A model generated the notes under the pieces. It worked only from the letters and a program-made list of their open reading frames with translations. It ran no database searches and was not told the origin of the DNA. Made by a program: the position numbers and the translations under genes. Below are positions 26,775 to 35,827 of a stretch of DNA of 46,998 nucleotides, in pieces. Every line of letters begins with the position of its first letter. The stretch's first letter is position 1. The DNA is from Bacteroidota bacterium (lineage in GTDB: Bacteria; Bacteroidota; Bacteroidia; 2-12-FULL-35-15): the NCBI GenBank assembly GCA_016707685.1, contig JADJHE010000022.1, positions 1 through 46,998 of the forward strand. Direction: 5' to 3'.

Positions 26775-28737
26775 TTATTTTACTGTAGATAAAACCGACT
26801 GGTCGATTGTTACAGCATATTTTTGTTTTAATTCAGAAAACCATTGTTTTTCTAAGAATGATTGGTAGTCAGCTGTAACCATTCCTTTCGCATCTTGATA
26901 TGCTTTAGGTTCTGGTTTCATCAATTTACTTACAACCACGATTACCACTTTTTTATCCTTATCAACAATATCTGCTGAAGTACCAGGATTCCAGTTTTTA
27001 TCTACTAATTCATTTTCACCTTTTGTAAATAAGCGAGTTTCTACTTGAAGATTCAGTTGAGAATCCTTGTTTATTGTAGCAAGAATGTCTTTTTCTGTTT
27101 TTTTCTTTTTCATCAAAGCTCGAACTTGTTTAGCAATTTTTTCATTTGCACAAGAATAGATAGAAGCGTCAGCACGTTCCTCCCACATGTAGTTGGTTTT
27201 GTTCTTTTCGTAAAAGTCTTTTGAACCTGCTGTATCTTTAACAGCTTTACTCCAAACTTTTTGATCTGTCAATTCAAACAATAATATTCCGTCTCTATAC
27301 TCTTGCATCAATGCTTTAAACTCAGGGTACTTCTGATCTAAACGACTTTCTTCATAAGCTACTACCGTTTCTTCTACAAACTGCTTATACAATTGATTAA
27401 CAATCATTGCTGTTTCTGTTTTAGGACGTTTACTTTGATGCGTATTTAAATAAGCTGTAAAATCTTTTTGAGTGTATTGCTTATCACCAAGACTAAACAT
27501 CGGTTTTGTAAGTTTAGCCGCTTTTGTAGCATCCCACTTTCCTTCATATATGGATGTATCAACCACTTTGTAAAATTCATCCAATGCTTTTGGCATTTCT
27601 TTGAATTTGTTTTCAGCCTTTACTTTAGCAATTAAAGAAGTGCGACCAGCTTGAGAGCGAGAATCTTTTGTCACTTTTGCTTTTAAATCAGCTTTCATAT
27701 CTTCAAATGACGCCAATCCGCGTTTGTCGATCAGTTTAATGACATGCCAACCGTATTTTGTACGCATTGGCTCACAAAAGTCACCTTTATTTACTAAAGC
27801 AAATGACGCTTTTTCAAACTCTGCGGGCATTTTTGCCGTACCAAACCAAGGCAACTCCCCTCCTTTTTTTGCAGATGATTTATCATCTGAAAACTGTTGT
27901 GCTAGTTCATCAAACTTGCTCCCTGCTTTTAACTTATTATAAATTTCAGTCACTTTGGTATATGCATTTACAGAATCTTCTTTTGTCATATTAGGTGTTG
28001 TTTTTACCATAATATGAGCTACTAATACCTCTCCTTGTGCTTTTCTGCGATCAACTACCTTTAAAATATGATACCCATAACGTGTACGCACGGGCATTGA
28101 CACCTCACCTACTTTTGTATTGTAAGCTGCATTTTCGAATGGGTACACCATTTGTAAAGAGGTAAAATAACCTAAATCACCACCATTGTCTTTAGCAGAA
28201 GGATCTCCATTTGCAGCACTTTCTCTTGCTACTTTTGCAAAATCCTCTCCTTTTAAAATACGCTTACGGTATTCTAAAATCTTATTGTAAGCAATCAATG
28301 TGTCTTTTGGTAAAGCATTTTCATTCACTTTCACCAGTATGTGCATCGCATGTATATCTTCCTGCATGCGGTTGTATGTTTCTTGCAACAATTTTTCATT
28401 AACATCCTTATCAGTCAAATAAGGCTGTGCTAATTGTTTTCGGTATCCAGCTAATTCTTCCTTAAATGCTTTTACGGTGTCTAATCCTAAAGGTTTCTGC
28501 CTCTTTAACTTTTAATTTGAAGTTTACGAACAAATCCACATAATCATTCAATGATTTTGTATCATTAACAACCTCTTTGTTGTTATTCTTATGATAGACA
28601 TTCTCAAATTCTGCAACTGTAACTTTCGAGTTACCGATTGTCATTAGAACAGCATCTTTATTTTGTGCAAACGAATTGTTCATTAAAAACAATGCACCTG
28701 TAAAAAGTAATGATTTTGATAAAATACTTGAATTCAT
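26775..28737 (-). CDS. Periplasmic peptidyl-prolyl isomerase with two parvulin domains, one-base frameshift
   Basis: Two fragments (28462-28737 and 26775-28418) join into a 653-residue protein if one T is removed from a T3 run (28489-28491). The signal peptide is LLFTGALFLMNNSFA. A SurA_N-like helical segment (VTVAEFENVYHKNN, LFVNFKLKVKEAE) precedes two tandem parvulin domains: one with IHAMHILVKV and AANGDPSAKDNGGDLGYF, the other with VLVAHIMVKT and FSDDKSSAKKGGELPWFG, each ending in a Tyr/Trp-G-x-H-I-x-K motif. A long C-terminal region lacks a known domain. It is the first gene of the foldase operon and has the best promoter of the window in front of it. Confidence 0.85.
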
Positions 28738-28769
28738 AATCGTTTTTGTTTATATATATTTTAGGGTAA

Positions 28770-28799
28770 CAAATGTACTTAATTATACGATGTATCAAA
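28770..28799 (-). promoter_or_regulatory. Promoter of the foldase operon
   Basis: On the minus strand TTTG (28796-28799) is followed after 18 bases by TACATTTG (28770-28777). Both elements and the spacing fit the Bacteroidota -33/-7 promoter. The element ends 32 bases before the isomerase ATG. The -33 element touches the guaB terminator. Confidence 0.65.
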
Positions 28800-28800
28800 A

Positions 28801-28833
28801 CAAAACAGCTTCGAATATTTCGTAGCTGTTTTG
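28801..28833 (-). terminator. Intrinsic terminator after guaB
   Basis: A 10-base stem (CAAAACAGCT/AGCTGTTTTG), one T-T mismatch and 4 further pairs close a 3-base loop. T-rich sequence follows on the minus strand. It lies 29 bases after the guaB stop and abuts the next promoter. Confidence 0.82.
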
Positions 28834-28862
28834 TTAATATTTGTTAAGCAAAAAATGCTTGA

Positions 28863-30332
28863 TTATCGACTATAATTTGGTGCTTCACGAGTAATTGTTA
28901 CTCCATGCGGATGACTCTCACGAATACCTGAATTGGTGATGCGAACAAACTTGGCTTTTTGAAGTGTGCTAATGTTTTTAGCACCACAATAACCCATTCC
29001 TGCTTTTAACCCACCTACAAATTGGTATACAATTTCGGCTAAACTGCCTTTAAATGGAACGCGACCGGAAATTCCTTCAGGAACTAATTTTTTAATATCG
29101 TCTTCAGCATCTTGAAAATAACGGTCTTTGGATCCTTTTTGCATTGCTTCAATGGAGCCCATTCCTCGGTACGATTTAAACTTACGACCTTCAAAAATAA
29201 TGGTTTCACCTGGCGATTCTTCGACACCTGCAAATAAAGACCCCATCATAACCGAACTTGCTCCAGCTGCTAATGCTTTTACAATATCACCTGTAAATCG
29301 AATACCCCCATCTGCAATTACAGGAACTCCTTTGCCTTTCAATGCTTTTGCTACCTCTAAAATTGCAGTTAATTGAGGCACACCTACTCCTGCAATGATT
29401 CGGGTAGTGCAAATTGAACCTGGACCAATACCCACTTTAACTGCATCAGCTCCTGCTTTTGCCAAAAGTAATGCAGCCTCTGGAGTAGCAATATTCCCAA
29501 CAACAACTTGTAAATCAGGATATGTCTTTTTTACCTTTTTTAAGCATTCTATAACACCTTTTGAATGTCCATGTGCAGTATCGATAACAATAGCATCTAC
29601 TCCTGCTTTTACCAATGCATCTACTCTTTCTAGAATATCAGCAGTAACGCCAACAGCAGCTGCAACACGTAATCGACCCAATGCATCTTTATTAGCATTT
29701 GGACGAACCTTGATTTTAATGATATCTCTGTAGGTAATTAGTCCAACTAACTTATTGTTTTTATCTACTACTGGTAATTTTTCAATTTTATGATTTTGAA
29801 GTATTTGTTCTGCTTTTTTCAAATCGGTTCCCACCTTTGCAGTCACCATTTTATCGCTGGTCATAACTTCTTTAATTGGTCGTTTCAAGTTTTTCTCGAA
29901 ACGCAAATCGCGATTTGTAACAATACCAATCAATAATCCTTTTTCATTAACTACAGGAATACCACCAATTTTATGCTCACGCATCAATGCTAAAGCATCT
30001 ACAACCAAGGCGTTTTCAGAAAGCGTTACAGGGTCTAATATCATTCCACTCTCGGAACGTTTTACTTTACGAACATGTTCTGCTTGTGCCTCAATACTCA
30101 TGTTTTTATGCAAAACACCAATACCACCTTCTTGAGCTATTGCAATCGCCAACTGATACTCCGTAACAGTGTCCATTGCAGCTGAAACAATTGGTGTATT
30201 CAACTTGATTTTTTTTGTAAAATAAGAGGCTGTATCTACCTCACGTGGAAGTACTTCTGAATAAGCAGGTACTAAAAGTACATCATCATAGGTTAATCCT
30301 TCACCTATAAATTTGCTTGAATCTAATGACAT
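28863..30332 (-). CDS. guaB: IMP dehydrogenase GuaB
   Basis: GuaB oxidises IMP to XMP with NAD+, the committed step to GMP. The 489-residue product is full length. A (beta/alpha)8 barrel starts with GLTYDDVLLVPAYSEVLP; two CBS domains are inserted at about residues 95-205 (GGIPVVNEKG, EKLPVVDKNNKLVGLI). The catalytic cysteine is C308 in GPGSICTTR, and the flap residues are in GYCGAKNI/SHPHGV near the C-terminus. It has its own promoter and terminator, so it is probably transcribed alone. Confidence 0.97.
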   Translation of the reverse strand: MSLDSSKFIGEGLTYDDVLLVPAYSEVLPREVDTASYFTKKIKLNTPIVSAAMDTVTEYQLAIAIAQEGGIGVLHKNMSIEAQAEHVRKVKRSESGMILDPVTLSENALVVDALALMREHKIGGIPVVNEKGLLIGIVTNRDLRFEKNLKRPIKEVMTSDKMVTAKVGTDLKKAEQILQNHKIEKLPVVDKNNKLVGLITYRDIIKIKVRPNANKDALGRLRVAAAVGVTADILERVDALVKAGVDAIVIDTAHGHSKGVIECLKKVKKTYPDLQVVVGNIATPEAALLLAKAGADAVKVGIGPGSICTTRIIAGVGVPQLTAILEVAKALKGKGVPVIADGGIRFTGDIVKALAAGASSVMMGSLFAGVEESPGETIIFEGRKFKSYRGMGSIEAMQKGSKDRYFQDAEDDIKKLVPEGISGRVPFKGSLAEIVYQFVGGLKAGMGYCGAKNISTLQKAKFVRITNSGIRESHPHGVTITREAPNYSR

Positions 30333-30352
30333 AGTATTTGAATTTTAAACCT

Positions 30353-30364
30353 TGCCAAATGGCA
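30353..30364 (-). promoter_or_regulatory. Short inverted repeat in the guaB leader
   Basis: TGCCA-AA-TGGCA forms a 5-base inverted repeat in the untranslated leader, about 20 bases before the guaB ATG. It could be an operator or a small hairpin; no known purine riboswitch core is present. Confidence 0.25.
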
Positions 30365-30397
30365 GAGAGGTATTATGATTATTGGTTAAAATTCCCG

Positions 30398-30430
30398 CAA
30401 AGATACATTTTTTTATCAATAATAAGCAAA
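30398..30430 (-). promoter_or_regulatory. Promoter of guaB
   Basis: TTTG (30427-30430) and TATCTTTG (30398-30405) on the minus strand are 21 bases apart, matching the Bacteroidota promoter pattern. The -7 element ends 65 bases before the guaB ATG, leaving a leader of about 60 bases. Confidence 0.6.
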
Positions 30431-30442
30431 TAGTTTTTTAAT

Positions 30443-30940
30443 CTATGCTCTTACTCCTAGTTCTATTACTTCTAAATCCTTTATTTTTTCTGTATCTATG
30501 GTAAACCGAACCAAGGTTTTGACCTTATGAAAACCATGCACGCCAGCAGCACCAGGATTAATGTGCAGAAGGTTATATTTTTTATCGAACATAACTTTTA
30601 GAATGTGTGAATGTCCGCAAATAAACAATTGAGGAGCTTTCTTTTTTATTTCTATTAACGCTTCTTGAGAATACCTATCTGGATAACCACCAATGTGTGT
30701 CATAAACACATCTACCCCTTCGCACATGAATCGTTGATTCAGAGGATGAACTTTTCGCACATCCGAACCGTCAATATTCCCATATACAGCAACCAATGGC
30801 TTTATTTTAGCTAATTCATCGGTTATTGCAATAGTGCCAATATCTCCAGCATGCCAAATCTGGTCGCAGGTTTCGAAGTATTTAAAAATTTTAGGATCCA
30901 AATAATTATGAGTATCCGATAAAAGTGCAATTCGCTGCAT
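30443..30940 (-). CDS. YfcE-like metallophosphoesterase
   Basis: The 165-residue product belongs to the calcineurin-like YfcE family of small phosphodiesterases. Metal ligands are visible in order: D9 and H11 (LLSDTHN), D33 (HAGDIG), N55 (YGNIDG), then THIGG and GHSH near residues 80-110. The ATG at 30940 puts the first motif at the normal position; the frame is open for 15 more codons upstream but without a motif. The natural substrate is unknown. It is followed by guaB after 110 bases that hold the guaB promoter. Confidence 0.9.
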   Translation of the reverse strand: MQRIALLSDTHNYLDPKIFKYFETCDQIWHAGDIGTIAITDELAKIKPLVAVYGNIDGSDVRKVHPLNQRFMCEGVDVFMTHIGGYPDRYSQEALIEIKKKAPQLFICGHSHILKVMFDKKYNLLHINPGAAGVHGFHKVKTLVRFTIDTEKIKDLEVIELGVRA

Positions 30941-30956
30941 AGTACAATGATAAAAA

Positions 30957-30988
30957 AAAATGCCTTTTGTTTTTACAAAAGACATTTT
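30957..30988 (-). terminator. Intrinsic terminator after the T9SS cargo gene
   Basis: Two stems (AAAATG/CATTTT and CTTTTGT/ACAAAAG) separated by one mismatch enclose a 4-base T loop. On the minus strand the hairpin runs into nine T. It lies 21 bases after the cargo gene stop. Confidence 0.8.
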
Positions 30989-31009
30989 TAATCAATCAAA
31001 CAAAAAATA

Positions 31010-34000
31010 TTATTTAATAATTGTCACGTGTCCAATGTATTGACGTTGTTCGCCTATTACATCTTTTGTATCAATTATATATACATAAACATCATTCGGA
31101 GCAATTTCTGATTTGCCTTGAACCTTTCCATCCCATCCTTGATTTACATCCGTTGAAGCAAAAATTTGAGTTCCCCATCTATTAAAAATACGCATTGAAA
31201 ACTCTACTATATTTTCTCCTTTGGGTGCAAAAACATCATTCAAACCACTGTTGTTAGGTGTAAATGCATTTGGTATATAGAATGTGTAATCAGGAGCAAT
31301 ATCTAAACAATCACTAATTGTATCAAAACAAGTATTTTGATTACTAACAAGCAAAGCAACACAATACGTTCCAACTTCTGAATAAATATGGTCAGGTGAT
31401 GGTGCTGTACTTCCATTTGTTGAAGGGTTATATAAATTATCGTCAAAATTCCATAACCAAGATGTTGCATTAGTTGATGTACTTGTAAACGAAATATTAG
31501 GAGCAGCTATTGAAGCTGGTTGAGGTCCGAAAACAAAACTAGCTTGCGGAACTGCAATCACATTTATCATATCATTCTGAATTCCTGAGCCAACACAACC
31601 ATTCGCATCGGTCACTACCAATGAAATGTCGTATGTTCCTTGTGTTTCAAAACAATTGTTTGGATTTTGAACAGATGAACCTCCATTTCCAAAACTCCAA
31701 TTCCAAGAAGCAATAGCGGATGAAGCTGCTGTATTATCTGTAAAATTAACACACAAAGTTGCACAACCTGAAGGTGTGTTTGACGAGAAAGATACGACTG
31801 GCAACTGATTAACTGTAACTGTAACATTCGCTGTTGCAGGTAAAATGGTACACCCATCGGTTACCGTTAACGAATATGTTATTGTGGATGATGGTGTAAC
31901 AGAGATACTTGAACCATTTAAATTACCAGGCATCCAAGTATACGTATATGTACCATCGCCACCCGTAGCATTTGCTGTTATTGTTGTATTGGCTCCTGCA
32001 CAAACACTTACATTCGCACTTGTAGTAACAGCAAGTGGTGGATTTACAGTAACCGTGGTTACTTGTTGATTCGAATTACATCCATTCGCATCTGTAGCAA
32101 CTACGGAATATGAAGTAGTTGTAGTTGGAGAAACTGTATTTGCTTGACCAGAAAATGCAGGTGTCCAGCTAAACGTATAAGGTGTGGTTCCGCCCATCGT
32201 AACAGCAGTTAAAGTAGTGCTGCCTCCAACACAAATTGTAACAGGAGGAATTGCATCAACCAATAAAGCTGCTGGTTGAGTAACTGTAACAACAGAAGTG
32301 ATCGAACAACTATTCGCATCTGTAATAGTACACGTATATGTTCCTGCACATAAATTTGTTAAATTAGCAGTAGTTTGTCCATTTGACCATAAATAGGCAT
32401 AAGGAAGTGTACCACCTGTTATTGAAACAGAAGCAGATGCATTACACAATGCATTACAAGTAGCATTTGTTGATGTATTTGTTGCCACCATTGAAACAGG
32501 TTCCGCTATTGTAACCGATTGTTGTGCCGAACACCCCACAGCATCAACAATTGTTAATGTATACGTTCCTGCACACAATCCTGATATATTTTGAGTTGTA
32601 GCACCATTCGACCATAAAAATGTAAATGGAGCAATGCCACCTGTAAATCCACAAGTTGCTGTTCCATTACATGCTCCTGCACATGTTGCATCTGTCCCAG
32701 TTAAAGTAATTGATAATGGTGCACTAACTGTAATTTGAATTGAATCAATTCCACTACAACCAATTGCATCGCTTACAGTTACACTATAGGTTGTTGTTGA
32801 AGTTGGAGTAACCGTGGGATTAGCAAGCGTTGAAAAACCTGTATTACTCACTTCACTCCATGAATAGTTGTAACCAGCTCCTAATGGACTAATTAAATTA
32901 AACGTGAAACTACTTCCTGAACAAATACTATCATTTACTCCTGCATCAACCGCTATACTTGGCGTAACAGTTACTGTTACTGCTATTCTAGGTCCAATAC
33001 AAGTCCCATTAACACTTTGAACATAATAAGTAGTTGTTGTATTTAGTACTGGAGTGGAATAAACTGCTGTGCTTGCCAACAATGTTCCACCAGTAGCTGC
33101 ATCATACCATTCGTAAGCAGGTCCAGAACCACTTGCTGTTATTGTTGCTGAAGTTCCAAAACAAATTGAAACATTTGGACATACTGGAGCAACAGGAACA
33201 CTATTTACAACGATAGATACACTTGCAGGATTACTAGTACAACCGCCAACTGTAACAGTTAATGAGTATGTACCACTTGCTAATGCTGTTGCATTGGTAA
33301 TTGCAGGAGGATTTCTCACACCAGCAGTATAGCCATTCGGACCAGTCCAACTGTAAGTTGCACCTGCAATATTATTTGCAGTAAGCGTAATTGTTCCACC
33401 AGCACATATTGCAGCAGGTGTTGCACTTCCATTAATTAATGGTGTTGGAGGATTAGGTGTATTATTTATAATTACTGCTGTTGTGGCTGCTGGACTCGTA
33501 CAACCATTTACTGTAACAGTTATAGCATACGTTCCAGTAGCAGCGGTAGTAACTGGAGCTATACTTGGATTTTGTAATGTAGATGTGAAACCACCTGGAC
33601 CAGTCCAACTATAAGTTGCTCCTGCAATTAGCGGAGCAGTTAAATTCAACGTAGAACCAGAGCAAATTGGTCCATTATTAGTTGGCGTGCCAACTGTAGG
33701 TATAGGATTTACAACGACAGCAGTTGTAGCTGTACAAGATGCGCATGAAGCTGCTTGGGTAACTGTTAATGTATAAGTACCTGTTGCAGCAACTGTTGCA
33801 GAAGGTATTGTTGGATTTTGTAAAGTCGAAGTGAAGCCATTAGGACCTGTCCAAGAATAAGTACCGCCTGCTACTGTAGCAGCTGTTAAGTTAACTGTAG
33901 CACCTGCACATACTGGTCCATTATTAGTGGCAGTTGCAGAACAAGGCGTACAATTATTTTGAGTAACAATTACTGTATCTGTTCCAAATCCAGTTACACA

Positions 34001-34876
34001 AGTTCCTGCACTAGAAACTTGTGCATAGTACGATGTGCTTGGCTGACAAGATGGAGGTGTAACAGTAACCGATGTTCCCGTACCAACCAAAGTATTACCC
34101 GGTAATACATACCAATTAACTGTACTTGTTGCTGGACCGCTTGGTGTAAAACGTCTTCCCTCATTAGAGGCTGTAAATTGTGCATTGTTTCTGCCAGGAA
34201 CAACAATCGCTATTGTCCCAGTTGGATCATGAAATCCATGAACAGCATTACCGCTATTCCAAGTTGTACAAAGTGATTTATTTAAAATATGTGTTTCAAT
34301 AATATTTGTTGTTTCAAAAATCTTTATCTGACTTGTATACAATTGTCCTGTACATGAAAACATAGGTACATTGCTCCAAGAAACAACCAATCGTCTATTT
34401 GGCGCAGTGCCATACACAGCATAGGTAACTGTTCCACCAACACCAGGATTAATATCTTGCCAAGCTCCCATAATAGTACCCATTGGGGCTGTTCCTGCAT
34501 TCGTAGGAATAGGTGTTGTAACCCATGTTGATGTTTGTCCAGCTAAAAATCCTACCCAGTTATTTGACCCAATTATAAATTGGGTATAGGTTTGACCAAA
34601 ATAACAAAAGTTAAAACCAATCGGCAATAATCCTGTTTGGGTATCATCTGTTAAAGAAACAGCTGTACCTGTAAATGGATCTGGAGCATATGGAACTGTA
34701 CTTATTGCATAGTTAGTTGTTGATGTAACTACAGGACCAGCATACGTTGCCGTTAAAGTAGCAGTGGCACCAAAGCAGATGGTTGAAACTTCAGGACTAG
34801 CATCAACTGTCTGCGCGACAGAAGAATTGATTCCATATCCAAAAATCAAACTTGCCCAAAGGGCTATTTTTTTCAT
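31010..34876 (-). CDS. Large T9SS cargo protein with Ig-like, SprB-like and PKD modules and a gliding-type C-terminal domain
   Basis: This intact 1288-residue protein begins with a signal peptide (MKKIALWASLIFGYGINSSV). An N-terminal domain (about residues 60-250) contains GFNFCYFGQTYTQFIIGSN. Three Ig-like repeats of about 82-86 residues (SWTGP at 341, 423 and 509) follow. Then come more Ig-like modules, two SprB-type repeats (CNGTATCGFTGG-x-x-P-x-FLWSNG and the parallel CNASASVSITGG) and PKD-like modules (WNWSFGNGG, WLWNFDDN). The last 85 residues (FYIPNAFTPNNSGLNDVF, MRIFNRWGTQIF, GWDG) match the gliding-motility-associated C-terminal (type B CTD) domain that targets proteins to the T9SS. 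It is Thr/Ser/Val-rich and probably a surface adhesin. A promoter lies between it and batE. Confidence 0.92.
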   Translation of the reverse strand: MKKIALWASLIFGYGINSSVAQTVDASPEVSTICFGATATLTATYAGPVVTSTTNYAISTVPYAPDPFTGTAVSLTDDTQTGLLPIGFNFCYFGQTYTQFIIGSNNWVGFLAGQTSTWVTTPIPTNAGTAPMGTIMGAWQDINPGVGGTVTYAVYGTAPNRRLVVSWSNVPMFSCTGQLYTSQIKIFETTNIIETHILNKSLCTTWNSGNAVHGFHDPTGTIAIVVPGRNNAQFTASNEGRRFTPSGPATSTVNWYVLPGNTLVGTGTSVTVTPPSCQPSTSYYAQVSSAGTCVTGFGTDTVIVTQNNCTPCSATATNNGPVCAGATVNLTAATVAGGTYSWTGPNGFTSTLQNPTIPSATVAATGTYTLTVTQAASCASCTATTAVVVNPIPTVGTPTNNGPICSGSTLNLTAPLIAGATYSWTGPGGFTSTLQNPSIAPVTTAATGTYAITVTVNGCTSPAATTAVIINNTPNPPTPLINGSATPAAICAGGTITLTANNIAGATYSWTGPNGYTAGVRNPPAITNATALASGTYSLTVTVGGCTSNPASVSIVVNSVPVAPVCPNVSICFGTSATITASGSGPAYEWYDAATGGTLLASTAVYSTPVLNTTTTYYVQSVNGTCIGPRIAVTVTVTPSIAVDAGVNDSICSGSSFTFNLISPLGAGYNYSWSEVSNTGFSTLANPTVTPTSTTTYSVTVSDAIGCSGIDSIQITVSAPLSITLTGTDATCAGACNGTATCGFTGGIAPFTFLWSNGATTQNISGLCAGTYTLTIVDAVGCSAQQSVTIAEPVSMVATNTSTNATCNALCNASASVSITGGTLPYAYLWSNGQTTANLTNLCAGTYTCTITDANSCSITSVVTVTQPAALLVDAIPPVTICVGGSTTLTAVTMGGTTPYTFSWTPAFSGQANTVSPTTTTSYSVVATDANGCNSNQQVTTVTVNPPLAVTTSANVSVCAGANTTITANATGGDGTYTYTWMPGNLNGSSISVTPSSTITYSLTVTDGCTILPATANVTVTVNQLPVVSFSSNTPSGCATLCVNFTDNTAASSAIASWNWSFGNGGSSVQNPNNCFETQGTYDISLVVTDANGCVGSGIQNDMINVIAVPQASFVFGPQPASIAAPNISFTSTSTNATSWLWNFDDNLYNPSTNGSTAPSPDHIYSEVGTYCVALLVSNQNTCFDTISDCLDIAPDYTFYIPNAFTPNNSGLNDVFAPKGENIVEFSMRIFNRWGTQIFASTDVNQGWDGKVQGKSEIAPNDVYVYIIDTKDVIGEQRQYIGHVTIIK
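33197..33949 (-). repeat. Three tandem Ig-like modules within the cargo gene
   Basis: Residues 310-560 of the cargo protein hold three tandem modules, each with C-x-G-x-T-x-x-L-T-A, TYSWTGP-x-G and ATGTY-x-(L/I)-TV. The DNA is also repeated: the 30-base segments at 33341-33370 and 33599-33628 differ at 2 positions, which suggests recent duplication and a risk of assembly collapse or recombination here. Confidence 0.8.
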
Positions 34877-34936
34877 TTACAATGAGTTAGAGTAGTTAAG
34901 GTAGAATAATCATCTTGTTCTACATACATATAGATA

Positions 34937-34944
34937 CAAAATTA
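34937..34944 (-). promoter_or_regulatory. Putative -7 element of the cargo gene
   Basis: TAATTTTG on the minus strand matches TAnnTTTG, 60 bases before the ATG. A TTTG lies 15 bases further upstream, slightly short of the usual spacing. It sits in the 183-base gap after batE. Confidence 0.4.
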
Positions 34945-35059
34945 CAACGATTAGTTGCACAAATTGTTCATTTTTCGACAAATATCAGATGTTTTTTTTA
35001 CAATCGCCTGTAAGCAAGTAATAAGAAGGAAAAGTAGCTGATTGAAAATCGATAGATAA

Positions 35060-35827
35060 TCAGATTTTTTCAATTTTATTCGACTTAATCCAGCCGACAT
35101 TCCCATTCGCAATTTTTATCTCTGTCCAATCAGATGCATCGGATTCGGTGATAGTTACTTTTACCCCTTCGTGAAGAACAAATAACTTTGTCCCTTTTTC
35201 GCTAGGAGATCCATAAATAGTTACCGATGGTGTAACTATAATCGCTTCGATTGAATAAGCAGTAGAATAATAACTACTTTTTGCAAAAACATATGCAAAT
35301 ACCGATAATACTAGCATTATTAAGCCCAAAAAGAATCCAATTTGTTTGAGTAGTTTTTGCTGAAAATAAAAAAAGAAAAACAACAGCAATAAACCACAAG
35401 AGAAAAAAAGTATCGCACTAATTGACCATGCTCTTTCACTCATCATACTAACTATATCAGTTTTCCATTGAGACAAAAATAATGTTGGAGCTGCTTCAAT
35501 TTTATCTTCTGTTTTTTGATTTGCCAATTTTAAATTGAACTTAATATCCTCATCCTCTGGATTAAGTTTTTTAGCTCTTTCATAGTTCAAAATTGCTTTT
35601 CCTATTATATTGCTTTTATAATAAGCATTTCCAAGGTTGTAATAAAGTTCATAAGAAATCATTCCTGATGACTCTACTTTTTCATATAACTCTATGGCTT
35701 TCTGAAATTCATTCTTCGCATAAAAATCATTTGCCTGTTTGAATAATAAATTAGTATCATCTGCAACTAATTGCGATGCAAAAAAAGAAAGTAGAATAAT
35801 TAAAAAGCTATTTAATTTCATCTTCAA
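35060..35827 (-). CDS. batE: BatE-like TPR and SH3 membrane protein
   Basis: The 255-residue product has a signal or anchor segment (LNSFLIILLSFFASQLVA), tetratricopeptide repeats (ANDFYAKNEFQKAIELYEK, YYNLGNAYYKSNIIGKAILNYERAKKLNPED) and two adjacent transmembrane helices (about residues 130-175). A C-terminal SH3-like domain (ITESDASDWTEIKIANGNVGWIKSNKI) follows. This order is that of BatE. The Bat proteins (named for Bacteroides aerotolerance) form a membrane complex with MoxR of uncertain task. The gene overlaps batD by 20 bases and closes the bat cluster. Confidence 0.9.
   Translation of the reverse strand: MKMKLNSFLIILLSFFASQLVADDTNLLFKQANDFYAKNEFQKAIELYEKVESSGMISYELYYNLGNAYYKSNIIGKAILNYERAKKLNPEDEDIKFNLKLANQKTEDKIEAAPTLFLSQWKTDIVSMMSERAWSISAILFFSCGLLLLFFFFYFQQKLLKQIGFFLGLIMLVLSVFAYVFAKSSYYSTAYSIEAIIVTPSVTIYGSPSEKGTKLFVLHEGVKVTITESDASDWTEIKIANGNVGWIKSNKIEKI

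Noticed and set aside
31615..34206. Alternative frames within the large cargo gene
   Set aside because: The long intact frame with clear domains explains the region; the others lack codon-use or motif support.
35000..35060. Possible terminator after batE
   Set aside because: Only imperfect 6-7-base pairings with long loops are visible, and there is no clean T run after a stable stem.
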